A stretch of 64,000 nt of DNA from Bog-473 sp963721585 (GTDB lineage Bacteria > Actinomycetota > Acidimicrobiia > Acidimicrobiales > RAAP-2), in NCBI GenBank assembly GCA_963721585.1, contig CAVRJN010000003.1:1-64000 (forward strand), given 5' to 3'. The translations under genes were made by a program, and so were the position numbers. The notes beneath the pieces are model-generated. The model was given only the letters and a program-made list of their open reading frames with translations. It did no database searches and was not told the DNA's origin. Each line of letters starts with the position of its first letter. Positions within the stretch are counted from its first letter, which is position 1. Below are positions 32,458 to 40,808 of the stretch, in pieces.

Positions 32458-33086
32458 ATCTCGGGTTTGTCTTTGTCGACGAATCTGTGCCGGGAATACG
32501 TTGGGACGCCAAGTACGCCACCTGGGACAACTTCACTGGCAAGCCGGTCGACGGATATCTGGCAAATCGAATAGTCGGCACGATGGCTCTGTGCGCGGCG
32601 TTACAAACGGTGCAGGCAGTAGCCGCATCGCTCGGCTTCGGGCTGCTTCTCTGGGATGGCTATCGCCCTCAACGCGCCGTGGAGTGTTTTCTGCGTTGGT
32701 CACAGCGGGCGGAAGACGGTCACAAGAAACCACGCCACTATCCCAATATCGACAGACCTGAGCTGTTCGAAATGGGTTATGTAGCCCCTCAATCGGGCCA
32801 CAGTCGGGGCAGCACCGTCGACTTGACGCTCTTTCATTTGGCGACCGGTGAACTTGCTCCAATGGGTGGTGGCCATGACCTGATGGATCCGATCTCACAT
32901 CATGGGGCAAAAGGGATCACGACAGTCGAAGCGAGAAACCGTGAATACCTCTGTTGCATCATGGAGAGATGTGGGTTCAGTGCATACGAGCGTGAATGGT
33001 GGCACTACTCGCTAAGAGATGAGCCCTATCCCAACACCTATTTTGACTTTCCCATCCGAGCAACCGCTGCGCTGCTGGGGATCTGA
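32454..33086 (+). CDS. vanX: D-Ala-D-Ala dipeptidase VanX
   Basis: Start ATG 32454 overlaps the vanA stop (ATGA). The 210-residue zinc dipeptidase has WDGYRPQRAV (Arg71), the zinc ligands His116 and Asp123 in GHSRGSTVDLTLF, and EWWHYS with catalytic Glu181 and third ligand His184. This numbering coincides with enterococcal VanX. It hydrolyses D-Ala-D-Ala so that only D-Ala-D-Lac enters the wall. It completes the vanHAX operon. Confidence 0.95.
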   Translation: MNLGFVFVDESVPGIRWDAKYATWDNFTGKPVDGYLANRIVGTMALCAALQTVQAVAASLGFGLLLWDGYRPQRAVECFLRWSQRAEDGHKKPRHYPNIDRPELFEMGYVAPQSGHSRGSTVDLTLFHLATGELAPMGGGHDLMDPISHHGAKGITTVEARNREYLCCIMERCGFSAYEREWWHYSLRDEPYPNTYFDFPIRATAALLGI

Positions 33087-33138
33087 ACTGGAGCTGGCGG
33101 GATACGCCGCCGCTCGCCGCTCGACCGAACGATAGCGT

Positions 33139-34425
33139 TCACTCTTGAGTATCACGCGGTCCACGCTCGGCCAGCTCTCGGAACTCCTCGGGTACTCGAT
33201 CGGAGTCGGAAAGAGCGACGGTTGCGTAGCCGACGGCGGTACGGCCGAACTTGTCTCGGATTGCATCGACACACCGGTCAACTCCCCATCTGGAGGCTTC
33301 GACGACGGATGTTGGTCGGTGTCCCGCATCCGGCCGCAGGTTGACGGCGTCGAGGGGTAGCTCGAGTTGCAGGGAATGATCTGGCCGCAGGTTGGAGACC
33401 GAAACGGCGATGAGCGTGATCTCGCGTTCTCGTTCGTTGTCGAGGATGGCCGCCTGGGCCAACCCTTCGGCCACCTCGGTCAGTGTCAGCGTGGTCGAGA
33501 TCGCAAGGGCCAACGTGACGGACCGGGTCACAGAGCGCATGCGGGGGAATCGGACCCTTACGGTCACTCTCTGACCCGCCAGGTTTGCCTTTCGCATGCG
33601 GCCGGCAACTCTGTCGGCGAGGTAGCCGAGCGTCTCTCGGATGAGCTCTGGAGTTGCGTCACGCCTTCCGAGGGCAGCCTGGGCGCCCATGGACTTCGAC
33701 CGGGCCGGTGTCACCACTGCCCGCTCATCGACGTTGGCGGAGAGGGCGGCCAATTTTGCTCCGGCTGCCTGGCCAAGCAGGCCGCCCAGGATCGGGCTGC
33801 CGGCCTTGGCCAGTTGTCCGATGGTGTAGATGCCGGCTTCGTGAAGGCGCCGTTCCGTCGTGGGTCCGACTCCCCATATCAGCCCGATGGGGAGGGGGTC
33901 GAGAAAGTCGCCCTCGTCGCCCGGATCCACTGCGACGAGACCGTCGGGCTTGGCCACCTGTGACGCCACCTTGGCGAGGTGCTTCGTGCGGGCCACGCCA
34001 ACCGACAGAGGCAGGCCGATTTCGTCGCGGACGCGTCGGCGGATGGCATGCGCAATCTCGGTCGGTGCCCCGAAGAGGTGAATGGCACCGCCGACATCGA
34101 GAAAGGCCTCATCGATCGACACCCGCTCGACCCGGGGGGTGAAGTCATGAAAGACAGCCATGACGTCGTCACCAAACTGCTGGTAGCGGCCGAAGTGGCC
34201 GCCGACGAAAAGGAGATCACTGCAGAGCTGGCGGGCCAGCCACCCGGGCATGCCGCCGCGGACGCCGTAGCTCCTGGCTTCGTACGATGCCGCCAGCACC
34301 ACGCTCCCGCCCACGGCGATGGGCCGGTTCCGCAGTGAAGGGTCCAGCAGTTGCTCAACGGACGCGTAGAAGGCGTCGAGATCGGCATGCAGGATCGTCG
34401 CTTGCCTGGCCGGTGGAGGTTCCAT
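33139..34425 (-). CDS. dinB: DNA polymerase IV (Y-family), DinB
   Basis: From ATG 34425 (MEPPPARQATILHADLDAFYASVEQ), 428 residues. Family signatures include the catalytic DLDAFYASVE, SYEARSYGVRGGMP, and ERVSIDEAFLDV (metal carboxylates), the HhH pair (IWGVGPTTERRLHEAGI), and a little-finger domain after about residue 240. TTG 34443 is an alternative start but lies in the LexA box. Translesion polymerase, error-prone. A LexA-type SOS box sits directly upstream. Confidence 0.95.
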   Translation of the reverse strand: MEPPPARQATILHADLDAFYASVEQLLDPSLRNRPIAVGGSVVLAASYEARSYGVRGGMPGWLARQLCSDLLFVGGHFGRYQQFGDDVMAVFHDFTPRVERVSIDEAFLDVGGAIHLFGAPTEIAHAIRRRVRDEIGLPLSVGVARTKHLAKVASQVAKPDGLVAVDPGDEGDFLDPLPIGLIWGVGPTTERRLHEAGIYTIGQLAKAGSPILGGLLGQAAGAKLAALSANVDERAVVTPARSKSMGAQAALGRRDATPELIRETLGYLADRVAGRMRKANLAGQRVTVRVRFPRMRSVTRSVTLALAISTTLTLTEVAEGLAQAAILDNEREREITLIAVSVSNLRPDHSLQLELPLDAVNLRPDAGHRPTSVVEASRWGVDRCVDAIRDKFGRTAVGYATVALSDSDRVPEEFRELAERGPRDTQE

Positions 34426-34440
34426 GAGTGGGATTGTAAG

Positions 34441-34454
34441 CAAACATATGTTCG
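34441..34454. promoter_or_regulatory. LexA/SOS box upstream of dinB
   Basis: On the minus strand CGAACATATGTTTG fits the CGAAC-RNRY-GTTYG box of Gram-positive and actinobacterial LexA, ending 15 bp before the dinB ATG. This implies DNA-damage induction. Confidence 0.75.
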
Positions 34455-34521
34455 TTTACCGAGGGGGTGCCCCCCGCTCCTGTCTGCGCTGCCCCGTGCA
34501 TACGAGTAATCCGTACCGGGC

Positions 34522-34553
34522 TTGACATCGCCGATCCGTTAGGTTGAACTAAC
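34522..34553 (+). promoter_or_regulatory. Promoter and operator of the ArsR-SRPBCC operon
   Basis: A TTGACA -35 lies at 34522-34527, and GTTAG-GTTGAA-CTAAC is a perfect dyad at 34538-34553 overlapping the expected -10. With the GTG start at 34559, transcription would begin at or near the start codon, so a leaderless mRNA with an ArsR autorepressor site is inferred. Confidence 0.5.
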
Positions 34554-34558
34554 CGTTA

Positions 34559-34882
34559 GTGGCTACTGACCAAGTGGACGAGGTCTGGGACGCACTGGGG
34601 GACCGGACCAGGCGAGCGATCGTCCTGCGCCTCTCCGAAGGACCCAGGCCGGTCGGGGAACTCGCAGCGTATTTTCCAGTGAGCCGATCGGCGGTGTCCC
34701 AGCACCTCAAAGTGCTGAGGGACGCCGGTCTGGTGGCCGAACGGACAGAGGGAACCCGCCGGATCTACCGCCTCAACGGGGCCGGAGTCGTCGCCCTGCG
34801 TGACCAGCTCGACACCTTTTGGAGTAGGGCGCTGAGTGGCTACGAGGACCTCGTCAAACAACCACCCAAGGAGAAGCGATGA
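34559..34882 (+). CDS. ArsR-family winged-helix regulator (SdpR-like)
   Basis: A 107-residue wHTH: DALGDRTRRAIVLRLSEGPRPVGELAAYFPVSRSAVSQHLKVLRDAGLV is the complete recognition module, with a basic wing (ERTEGTRRIYRLNG). No metal-binding Cys is present, so it is not an arsenite sensor. It is translationally coupled (ATGA at 34879) to an SRPBCC protein, the common SdpR/AHSA1 pairing. It probably represses its own operon through the GTTAG/CTAAC dyad. Confidence 0.9.
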   Translation: MATDQVDEVWDALGDRTRRAIVLRLSEGPRPVGELAAYFPVSRSAVSQHLKVLRDAGLVAERTEGTRRIYRLNGAGVVALRDQLDTFWSRALSGYEDLVKQPPKEKR

Positions 34883-35370
34883 ATCTGTCCAATGATGCGG
34901 TCGTCCGTCGTCAGGTCGTCGTCGACTTGTCGACCGAGCGTGCCTTTACGGCGTTCGTCGAACGCTTCGGTGACTTCAAGCCGCCGGAACACAACCTGCT
35001 CGGCGCCGAGATCATCGAGACCCGGTTCGAACCACGGGTTGGTGGTCACATCTACGACAGTGCCGCTGATGGGAGGGAGTGCCGGTGGGCCCGAGTCCTC
35101 GTCTATGAGCCACCCCACCGGGTCGTCTTCAGCTGGGACATCGGCCCGCAGTGGCAGCTCGAGGCGGACGAAAGCAACGCCAGCGAGGTTGAGGTCCGCT
35201 TCATCGCCGAGTCGCCGGAACGGACGCGCCTGGAACTCGAACACCGTCACCTCGATCGCCATGGACCGGGTTGGGAATCGCTTCGCGGCGCTGTCGACAG
35301 CGACGGCGGATGGCCGCTCTACTTGACCCGCTACGCCGACCTCGTCGTCGGTGATCGCGAGTACCGCTGA
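34879..35370 (+). CDS. SRPBCC/AHSA1-family ligand-binding protein
   Basis: A 163-residue START-like protein: N-terminal strand VVVDLSTERAFTAFVERFGDF, the VGGHIYDSAADGRECRWARVLVYEPPHRVVFSWD core, and a C-terminal long helix ending in YLTRYADL. It overlaps the ArsR-like gene by 4 nt. AHSA1-like partners of ArsR-type regulators probably bind a hydrophobic ligand; function unknown. Confidence 0.88.
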   Translation: MNLSNDAVVRRQVVVDLSTERAFTAFVERFGDFKPPEHNLLGAEIIETRFEPRVGGHIYDSAADGRECRWARVLVYEPPHRVVFSWDIGPQWQLEADESNASEVEVRFIAESPERTRLELEHRHLDRHGPGWESLRGAVDSDGGWPLYLTRYADLVVGDREYR

Positions 35371-35501
35371 TCACCCCCAGGAGAAGGGTGGAGTGGCGGG
35401 ACGACAGGTCCCTTGAGCACCACCGGTTTCCCTCGGCTCCCAGTGCGGATCTTCGCACCGCGGCACCGAGCTCGTATGTTGACGTGCCGAACTTCACCCC
35501 T

Positions 35502-37781
35502 TCACCCCATTTGCTCGTCTTGGTCTCTCGGGGTGAACTGGACCCTGGGCAGGCCCCTCCGTACGCGAAGGGCTGCCTGATACGCAGCGCGACCCCCCTC
35601 CTCAGATGGGGCGAGTGGATCGAAGAGGGCCGCATCTGCTGCGCGGGCAACCGCGACGCTGTCTTCGATCAGCGACGCGGTGGGAGACATCGCGGGCGAA
35701 GCAGCGGCTGGCTCGTCGTCGCGCCGGTCTGTCCCGGGCAGGTGCAGGTCCTCGAAGAAGAGTTCCATCGGTTTCCATGGGGGGCGCTCGACGCCGGCGC
35801 GGCGTAACGCACGGTCCACCTCGCCCTGGGAGAGGAGAGCCAGCTGTTCCGGCGTGCGACCCGCCGGGGACCAACGACGGCGGCGCCGGATCAGCAGCAG
35901 CACGAGCACGATGACGAGTACGGCGGCCGCACCGATGAGCGTGCTCCAGACGGGTCCCAATCCCGAGCCCGGAGCGGCCGTGGGTGAGATGGTGTTGGAT
36001 CCACTCGGAATCGGCAGCGTTGTTGGCACCGTGAGCGGCGCCGTCGGCGTTGAAGCCGGTGTCGGGGAGCTCGCAGCAGTGGTCGGCGTCGTGGTGCTCA
36101 CGCCGCTGGGTCCGACGACGCCTTCGGCGGCAACCTCTCCACGCGGCTGTTGCGGCGTGGGCTCGAACGAGACCCAGCCGGCCCGTGGTCCCAGGTACAC
36201 CTGCGGCCACGCGTGAGCGTCCGCACCGCGGACGGTGACCTCACCCGGACCGCTGTAGCGACCAGCGGTGAAGCCCACGACGACCCGGCTGGGGAGCCCG
36301 AGGGACCGGGCCAACACCACGAACGCGCCGGCGAACTGCTCGCAGCTGCCCGACCGGGTCTGGGTCAGGAAGCTCACCAAGGGGTCCGTTCCCGGCGGGG
36401 ATGCCGGCGGGTCGAGGGTGTAGTGGAAGTGGCCGGAGCGGAACCAGTTGACGAGCAGTTCCGCCTGGGCGAGGGGGCCCTGTGCGCCGGTCGTTACGGC
36501 GCGGGCCAGCGTCTCGATACCAGGGGGAAGGGCGGGAAGCGCGGTCTCGGCTTGCACGAGGGCTGGCGCGTACGTCGTGACGGGTGCATTGCCACCAAGA
36601 GACTCAGGTTCGGTCACCGGCGGCGTGGAGCGGGTGGTGTACTGCTGGCCCGACGTCGTCGGCGTGGACGAGACCGCGCCCACGTCCGTCAACGTGGCGG
36701 CGGTTCCCGAGAGCGCGACGGTCCCGGGCGGCACCGGGAGAATGCGACTGGTGAGCGCGTCGATCTGGATGGTGGTCTTGAAATCCCGACTCCCGACCGC
36801 GGACACGGCGCCCCCCTGCGATTGCGTGACCGCCGCACTGTTGCTCGTGCCGTGCGCCGAGTTCTGGGTGACAGGATCGGGCACCCACACGCCATCGCGC
36901 AGGACGTTCAGCACGGCAACCTGCCAGTACGTCCGGTACTCGCTGTTGGCCTGGAACAACACGTCATTCGCATCGTGGATCTCCACCGCAAGCAGATCGG
37001 AGGTCAGTGACTCCGCACTCAGAGATACGGCCGGGGCGACGCCGGGACCAGGTCCGGCTCCTTGCGCGTACGAGTTCACGAGGACGGCGGTGAGCACGAC
37101 ACCGGCCATGGTGCACGCGATCACTGCGGTGGGAGTGATCCAGCTCCGCCGGTGGGTTGCGGCCGGCCGGACCTGGCGTACCTGGCCGACTGCGTCAGCT
37201 GGAGCAGTGACCAAGGTCAGCGCGCCGGCGGCGGCGAAAAGGATGACGAGGACCACCATGGCCCCCGAAGTGCTTTGGCTGCATGCGAACGCGAGAAGGC
37301 CCAACGGGCCGAGGAGCGCGATCCCTGGGTACACGCGATCCCGCGTGTCGCTGGCGTGCAGCAGAACCGATGCCAGCATCGCCACGACGCCACAGGCCAT
37401 CGCCGCCAGGAACACGAGTCCCGGAGCAGGGCGGAGCGGGACGACCAATGGAGCGAGAAGTGGCCGCGCCCCGCGCAGGTCCGACTGGGCGACGTGCCAC
37501 GTGTGTGCGGTGGGAAAGCCGAACGTGGTCGCGGCGCCGATCGCCGTCCACAGGCTCGTCAGGATCGTGGCAACAGTGCCTGTGACGGCCCGGATGGGCA
37601 GCGGCACCCGCTTCAGTGCCAAGAGGGCAGGAACCGCTGAGCCGACGGTAGCCGCCACCAGCAGCGGACCAGCGGTGCGAGACCCCAGACCACCCTGGAA
37701 GAGCCGCCCGACCGCCGCGGCGGCAATCACGGAGGCGGCGAGCAGGCAGATGTCAGGTCGGAGGCGTCGAAGCGAGCGCAT
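35502..37781 (-). CDS. TgpA-like transmembrane transglutaminase/protease
   Basis: ATG 37781 overlaps the DUF58 stop by 1 nt. The N-terminus has about 6 TM segments (DUF3488), followed by an extracytoplasmic transglutaminase-like domain: TRSGSCEQFAGAFVVLARSLGLPSRVVVGF (catalytic Cys), RGADAHAWPQVYLGPRAGWVSFEPTP (His and Asp region). A Ser/Thr/Pro-rich linker, one TM (VWSTLIGAAAVLVIVLVLLLI) and a cytoplasmic DUF4129-like tail follow. Operon order MoxR-DUF58-TgpA is conserved in many actinobacteria, where it is thought to act in envelope protein processing or assembly. Confidence 0.9.
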   Translation of the reverse strand: MRSLRRLRPDICLLAASVIAAAAVGRLFQGGLGSRTAGPLLVAATVGSAVPALLALKRVPLPIRAVTGTVATILTSLWTAIGAATTFGFPTAHTWHVAQSDLRGARPLLAPLVVPLRPAPGLVFLAAMACGVVAMLASVLLHASDTRDRVYPGIALLGPLGLLAFACSQSTSGAMVVLVILFAAAGALTLVTAPADAVGQVRQVRPAATHRRSWITPTAVIACTMAGVVLTAVLVNSYAQGAGPGPGVAPAVSLSAESLTSDLLAVEIHDANDVLFQANSEYRTYWQVAVLNVLRDGVWVPDPVTQNSAHGTSNSAAVTQSQGGAVSAVGSRDFKTTIQIDALTSRILPVPPGTVALSGTAATLTDVGAVSSTPTTSGQQYTTRSTPPVTEPESLGGNAPVTTYAPALVQAETALPALPPGIETLARAVTTGAQGPLAQAELLVNWFRSGHFHYTLDPPASPPGTDPLVSFLTQTRSGSCEQFAGAFVVLARSLGLPSRVVVGFTAGRYSGPGEVTVRGADAHAWPQVYLGPRAGWVSFEPTPQQPRGEVAAEGVVGPSGVSTTTPTTAASSPTPASTPTAPLTVPTTLPIPSGSNTISPTAAPGSGLGPVWSTLIGAAAVLVIVLVLLLIRRRRRWSPAGRTPEQLALLSQGEVDRALRRAGVERPPWKPMELFFEDLHLPGTDRRDDEPAAASPAMSPTASLIEDSVAVARAADAALFDPLAPSEEGGRAAYQAALRVRRGLPRVQFTPRDQDEQMG

Positions 37782-38977
37782 CACTCGACCACCACGATCG
37801 AAGCATCATCGAGCGACGACCGAAGGGTGGGCGCCGCGGTCGGTGTCGTGATGACCAGCGCTCCCTTCGGGAGCGGCGATGCGGATCCAATCGCTTGGTC
37901 GCTCGACCGGGTCGGCTGGGTCTCGGCGAGGAAGGTCGCCAGCTCGACCATGCCGTCGGGCGTGGTCGGGCCCCGGACACGGCGCCCCGAAAGCGTCGAG
38001 ACGTCGTAGTCAGCGCCTTGGCCATCAGCGGCGGAGGCAAGCCCGAAGACGGCGCCGAGGGCCTGCTCGAAGGCCCGACGGCGGTGGACGCCGGCCCGGT
38101 CGTCCAACACGATCGTGACGATGTCCTCGGAGTCAGGCCTGAAGTCATGGACGAGAAGGGTCCCGAACCGAGCCTCCGCCTGCCAGGAGAGCAGGTGCAG
38201 CCGGTCCCCGGGCTCGTAGGGCCGAAGCCCGCTCCACTCTCCGCCGGGATCGTCAGTGTGGCCACCGGCAGGTCCAACGCCGAACTGTGTCGAGCCGCTC
38301 GATCCGGGACGAACGGCCGGCGGCGCCATGGTGGCCACAACGGGAGGGTGGACGACGAGTGTCACCGGCCTGGCGGCGCCGACCGTCAGGCCGAACAGGC
38401 CGAAGGGATCGTGGACCCACAACCGCAGTGGGCCGATCGTGAACACACCGCGTCGCCGGGTCGGCAGCGTCAGGCTCGACGACGCACCGGTGTCGCAACC
38501 GATGCGATCCCACCGGAGCAGGCGGCCGACGTCGGTGGCCAACGCGACGCGCGGACGTGCGGGTCCGTTCAAAGGTCGCGTGACGGGGACGCTTGCGTAC
38601 CAATGGTCCGAGGGCCGCTCGAGACCTAACGGAGGGAGGCTGGCGGCGCCCCGACGCGACAACTGGACCAGGAGGACGCAGGGCGCACCGACGGGTACCA
38701 GCGGGGGGGTGACCATCATGTGGACCACGGTGCCGGCCGCACGATGGGCACGACCAAGAACCACCACAGGGGCGATCACCAAAGGAACGGCGACAGCCGC
38801 CAGCACGAGCAGGAGGGTCGAATCCCCCGTGCCGACCGCCATGCCGAGCAGGATGATGGCCACAAGCGCGACCGAGACGCCTCGCCAGGTCGGCCGCAGT
38901 CTGGTGATGCCCGCACCAGGTTGCGCTTTGTGTTCAGGCAATGCTGGCCGGCCGCGCGTGGTCGTCTCGCCGGCCAT
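37781..38977 (-). CDS. DUF58-family membrane protein
   Basis: ATG 38977 (MAGETTTRGRP). Two TM segments near residues 30-70 precede a beta-rich domain (QLSRRGAASLPPLGLER, RRRGVFTIGPLRLWVHDPFGLF) and the diagnostic C-terminal DUF58 signature EWSGLRPYEPGDRLHLLSWQAEARFG; a degraded von Willebrand A-like domain follows (IVLDDRAG). 398 residues. It sits between MoxR and TgpA with 1-nt overlap on the TgpA side and 4 nt spacing on the MoxR side. Confidence 0.9.
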   Translation of the reverse strand: MAGETTTRGRPALPEHKAQPGAGITRLRPTWRGVSVALVAIILLGMAVGTGDSTLLLVLAAVAVPLVIAPVVVLGRAHRAAGTVVHMMVTPPLVPVGAPCVLLVQLSRRGAASLPPLGLERPSDHWYASVPVTRPLNGPARPRVALATDVGRLLRWDRIGCDTGASSSLTLPTRRRGVFTIGPLRLWVHDPFGLFGLTVGAARPVTLVVHPPVVATMAPPAVRPGSSGSTQFGVGPAGGHTDDPGGEWSGLRPYEPGDRLHLLSWQAEARFGTLLVHDFRPDSEDIVTIVLDDRAGVHRRRAFEQALGAVFGLASAADGQGADYDVSTLSGRRVRGPTTPDGMVELATFLAETQPTRSSDQAIGSASPLPKGALVITTPTAAPTLRSSLDDASIVVVE

Positions 38978-38981
38978 GCCT

Positions 38982-40005
38982 TCAGCCCCGGGTTCGGGTG
39001 TCGGCCAGTGTCTCGGGCCCCGGGAGAGGGATCTGATGAACGAGGTCGGCGACGACCTCTTGGACACCGGTCCCCGAGCGCTCGCTGCCGGGCAGGAGGA
39101 CGAGGCGGTGGCCGAGCGCAGGCTCGGCAGCTCTCTGCACGTCCGTTGGCACGACGTAGTGGCGGCCCGCGGCCAACGCCATGGCGCCGGACGCCTGCCG
39201 GAGCGCGATGGCACCGCGCGGCGACGCGCCGACGGCGAGAGCTGGGTGGGTGCGGCTGGCGGTGATGATGTCGAGGATGTACCCCCGCATGGCTTCTGCG
39301 ACATGGACGTCGCTGACCCCGCGCAACAACGCGTCAAGATCTGGTCGACTCGAGCGCGGGTCGGAGTGAGTCGACGGGTGAAGAGGGACCGACTCGCGCG
39401 AGGAGCCGGTCCTCATGCGCACGGCTCGGATACCCCATCGACAATCGAAGGAGGAAACGGTCGCGCTGGCCGGCGGGGAGCGGGGAGGTGCCTGCCGCGT
39501 CAAAAGGGTTCTGAGTGGCGAGCACCATGAAGGGTCGCGGCAGGGGCATCGTCGTGCCGTCTGCTGTGACCTGACGTTCCTCCATCGCCTCGAGAAGGGC
39601 GGACTGTGAGCGAGCTGACGCCCTGTTCAGCTCGTCGGCCATCAGCACGTTGGTGAAGATCGGTCCCGGCCGGAACGTGGGTTCCCCTCTCTCCCGATCC
39701 AGGACCATGGCGCCGGTGACGTCGGCGGGCAAGAGGTCGGCAGTGAACTGCACCCGGTGGAAGTCGAGCCCCAACGAACGGGCGAGGGCCTTTGCCAACG
39801 TGGTCTTCCCCAAGCCGGGGAGGTCCTCTACCAGCAAGTGGCCCTGGGCCAGCAGACACCCGACGGCGAGCTGCACCGTGCCGTCGTCGGCGTACAGGAC
39901 GCTCTGTACTGACTCGACGATCCGGGCATACAGGGCGCCCAGCTCTTCGGCAGCATCGGGGGTCAGGGCGACCTCCTCAGCACATGCTCCGTGCCCGTCG
40001 TGCAC
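38982..40005 (-). CDS. MoxR-family AAA+ ATPase, apparent frameshift
   Basis: The first frame (40005-39334) reads LLVEDLPGLGKTTLAKALARSLG (Walker A), the LPADVTG region, FTNVLMADELNRASARSQSALLEAMEERQV (Walker B, arginine region) and ATQNPFDAAGTSPLPAGQRDRFLLR, then stops at 39334. The other frame resumes with DPRSSRPDLDALLRGVSDVHVAEAMRGYILDIITASRTHPALAVGASPRGAI, the C-terminal AAA lid, to 38982. A single indel near 39360 gives a normal 340-residue MoxR. Start is GTG 40005 with no clear site. First gene of the MoxR-DUF58-TgpA operon. Confidence 0.82.
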
Positions 40006-40187
40006 CTCGGAGGTCGTCGTCCTCTACAGCCGGCCCGGCGCCATCGCTTGCACGGGGCAGAGGATAGGGGTTTGCGCCGGCCGACGTGTGGTCGATCAGG
40101 TCGACTCACCTGGAAAACTGAAGGAGCCGCACCGGGAGTGGAGGCGTGAATCGATGCGCTGCTTGAAAGGAAGGTCATAGTTCACGT

Positions 40188-40808
40188 ATGGCGCGCTCGC
40201 TGTATCGCTCGGTCACCTATGGGCTGGAGGCCTCGTTGGCGCTGGCGCAGACGGTTGCCCGTTCGGGCGATCGCACCGACGTGGACTCCCTGGCATCGGC
40301 GCTCTCCTACAGCGGAGTCCGCAACGGGGCCTTCCTGAGCCGGTTGGCGAACGCCAGGCTCTTCGGCCTGGTGGCGGGACGATCCGGCCAGGTTGTCCTC
40401 ACCGAGAGGGGGCGTCGCTGCCTCTCCTCCGATCCCGCCGTGCAGGGGCCTGCCCTGGCCGAGGCCTGCTGGGCGGTCCCTCTCTTCCGTCGCGCGCTGG
40501 AGGAGGCCTCTGGCGCGGCGCTCGGGGACGTCGACGAGCTCGCCACTGCCCTCGAAAGCCGCTTCGGGGAGGACTCGTCCAAGTCCAGGACCACCGCCCG
40601 GGTCCTGCTCGAGTCGGCGGGGCGGGCCGGGCTTCTGCGGGACGGAAAGGTCGACATCTCCCTGGTCAAAGGTCCCATAACGAATTTTACGGATTCGAAT
40701 TCCGACCCTGGACATGCGTTCGTACCTTCGGTACGATTGCTCAGGAACCCGCATGTGATGCGGGTGCAGCGCCACAGTCGGCCTCGAGCCGATAAGGGGG
40801 GTGCCACG
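40188..40808 (+). CDS. Winged-helix-like protein, frame continuous with next gene
   Basis: MARSLYRSVTYGLEASLALAQTVARSG begins a helical, Rrf2/wHTH-like domain: DVDSLASALSYSGVRNGAFLSRLANARLFGLV followed by a wing (RSGQVVLTERGRRCL). A second helical half (LAEACWAVPLFRRALEEASG...SKSRTTARVLLESAGRAGLLRDG) ends about 40680. No stop follows; the frame continues through about 130 bp of non-protein-like sequence into the ATG at 40809. Either the stop was lost by an indel or a 613-residue fusion is made. The ribosome site AAAGGAAGG is some 14 nt upstream of the ATG. Confidence 0.5.
40720..40765 (+). terminator. Two tandem perfect hairpins between winged-helix and surface-protein genes
   Basis: TCGTACC-TTC-GGTACGA (40720-40736) and ACCCGCAT-GTG-ATGCGGGT (40747-40765) are perfect short-loop hairpins 10 bp apart. 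They fit a terminator/attenuator or an RNA-processing site between two genes, and argue that the in-frame continuity across this region is accidental. Confidence 0.45.

Noticed and set aside
28463..33086. Glycopeptide biosynthetic gene cluster around the van locus
   Set aside because: No NRPS, oxygenase or glycosyltransferase genes of that pathway are adjacent; only resistance genes are seen.
34879..35370. Arsenic-resistance operon
   Set aside because: The ArsR-type protein has no metal-binding cysteines and its partner is SRPBCC, not ArsB or ArsC.
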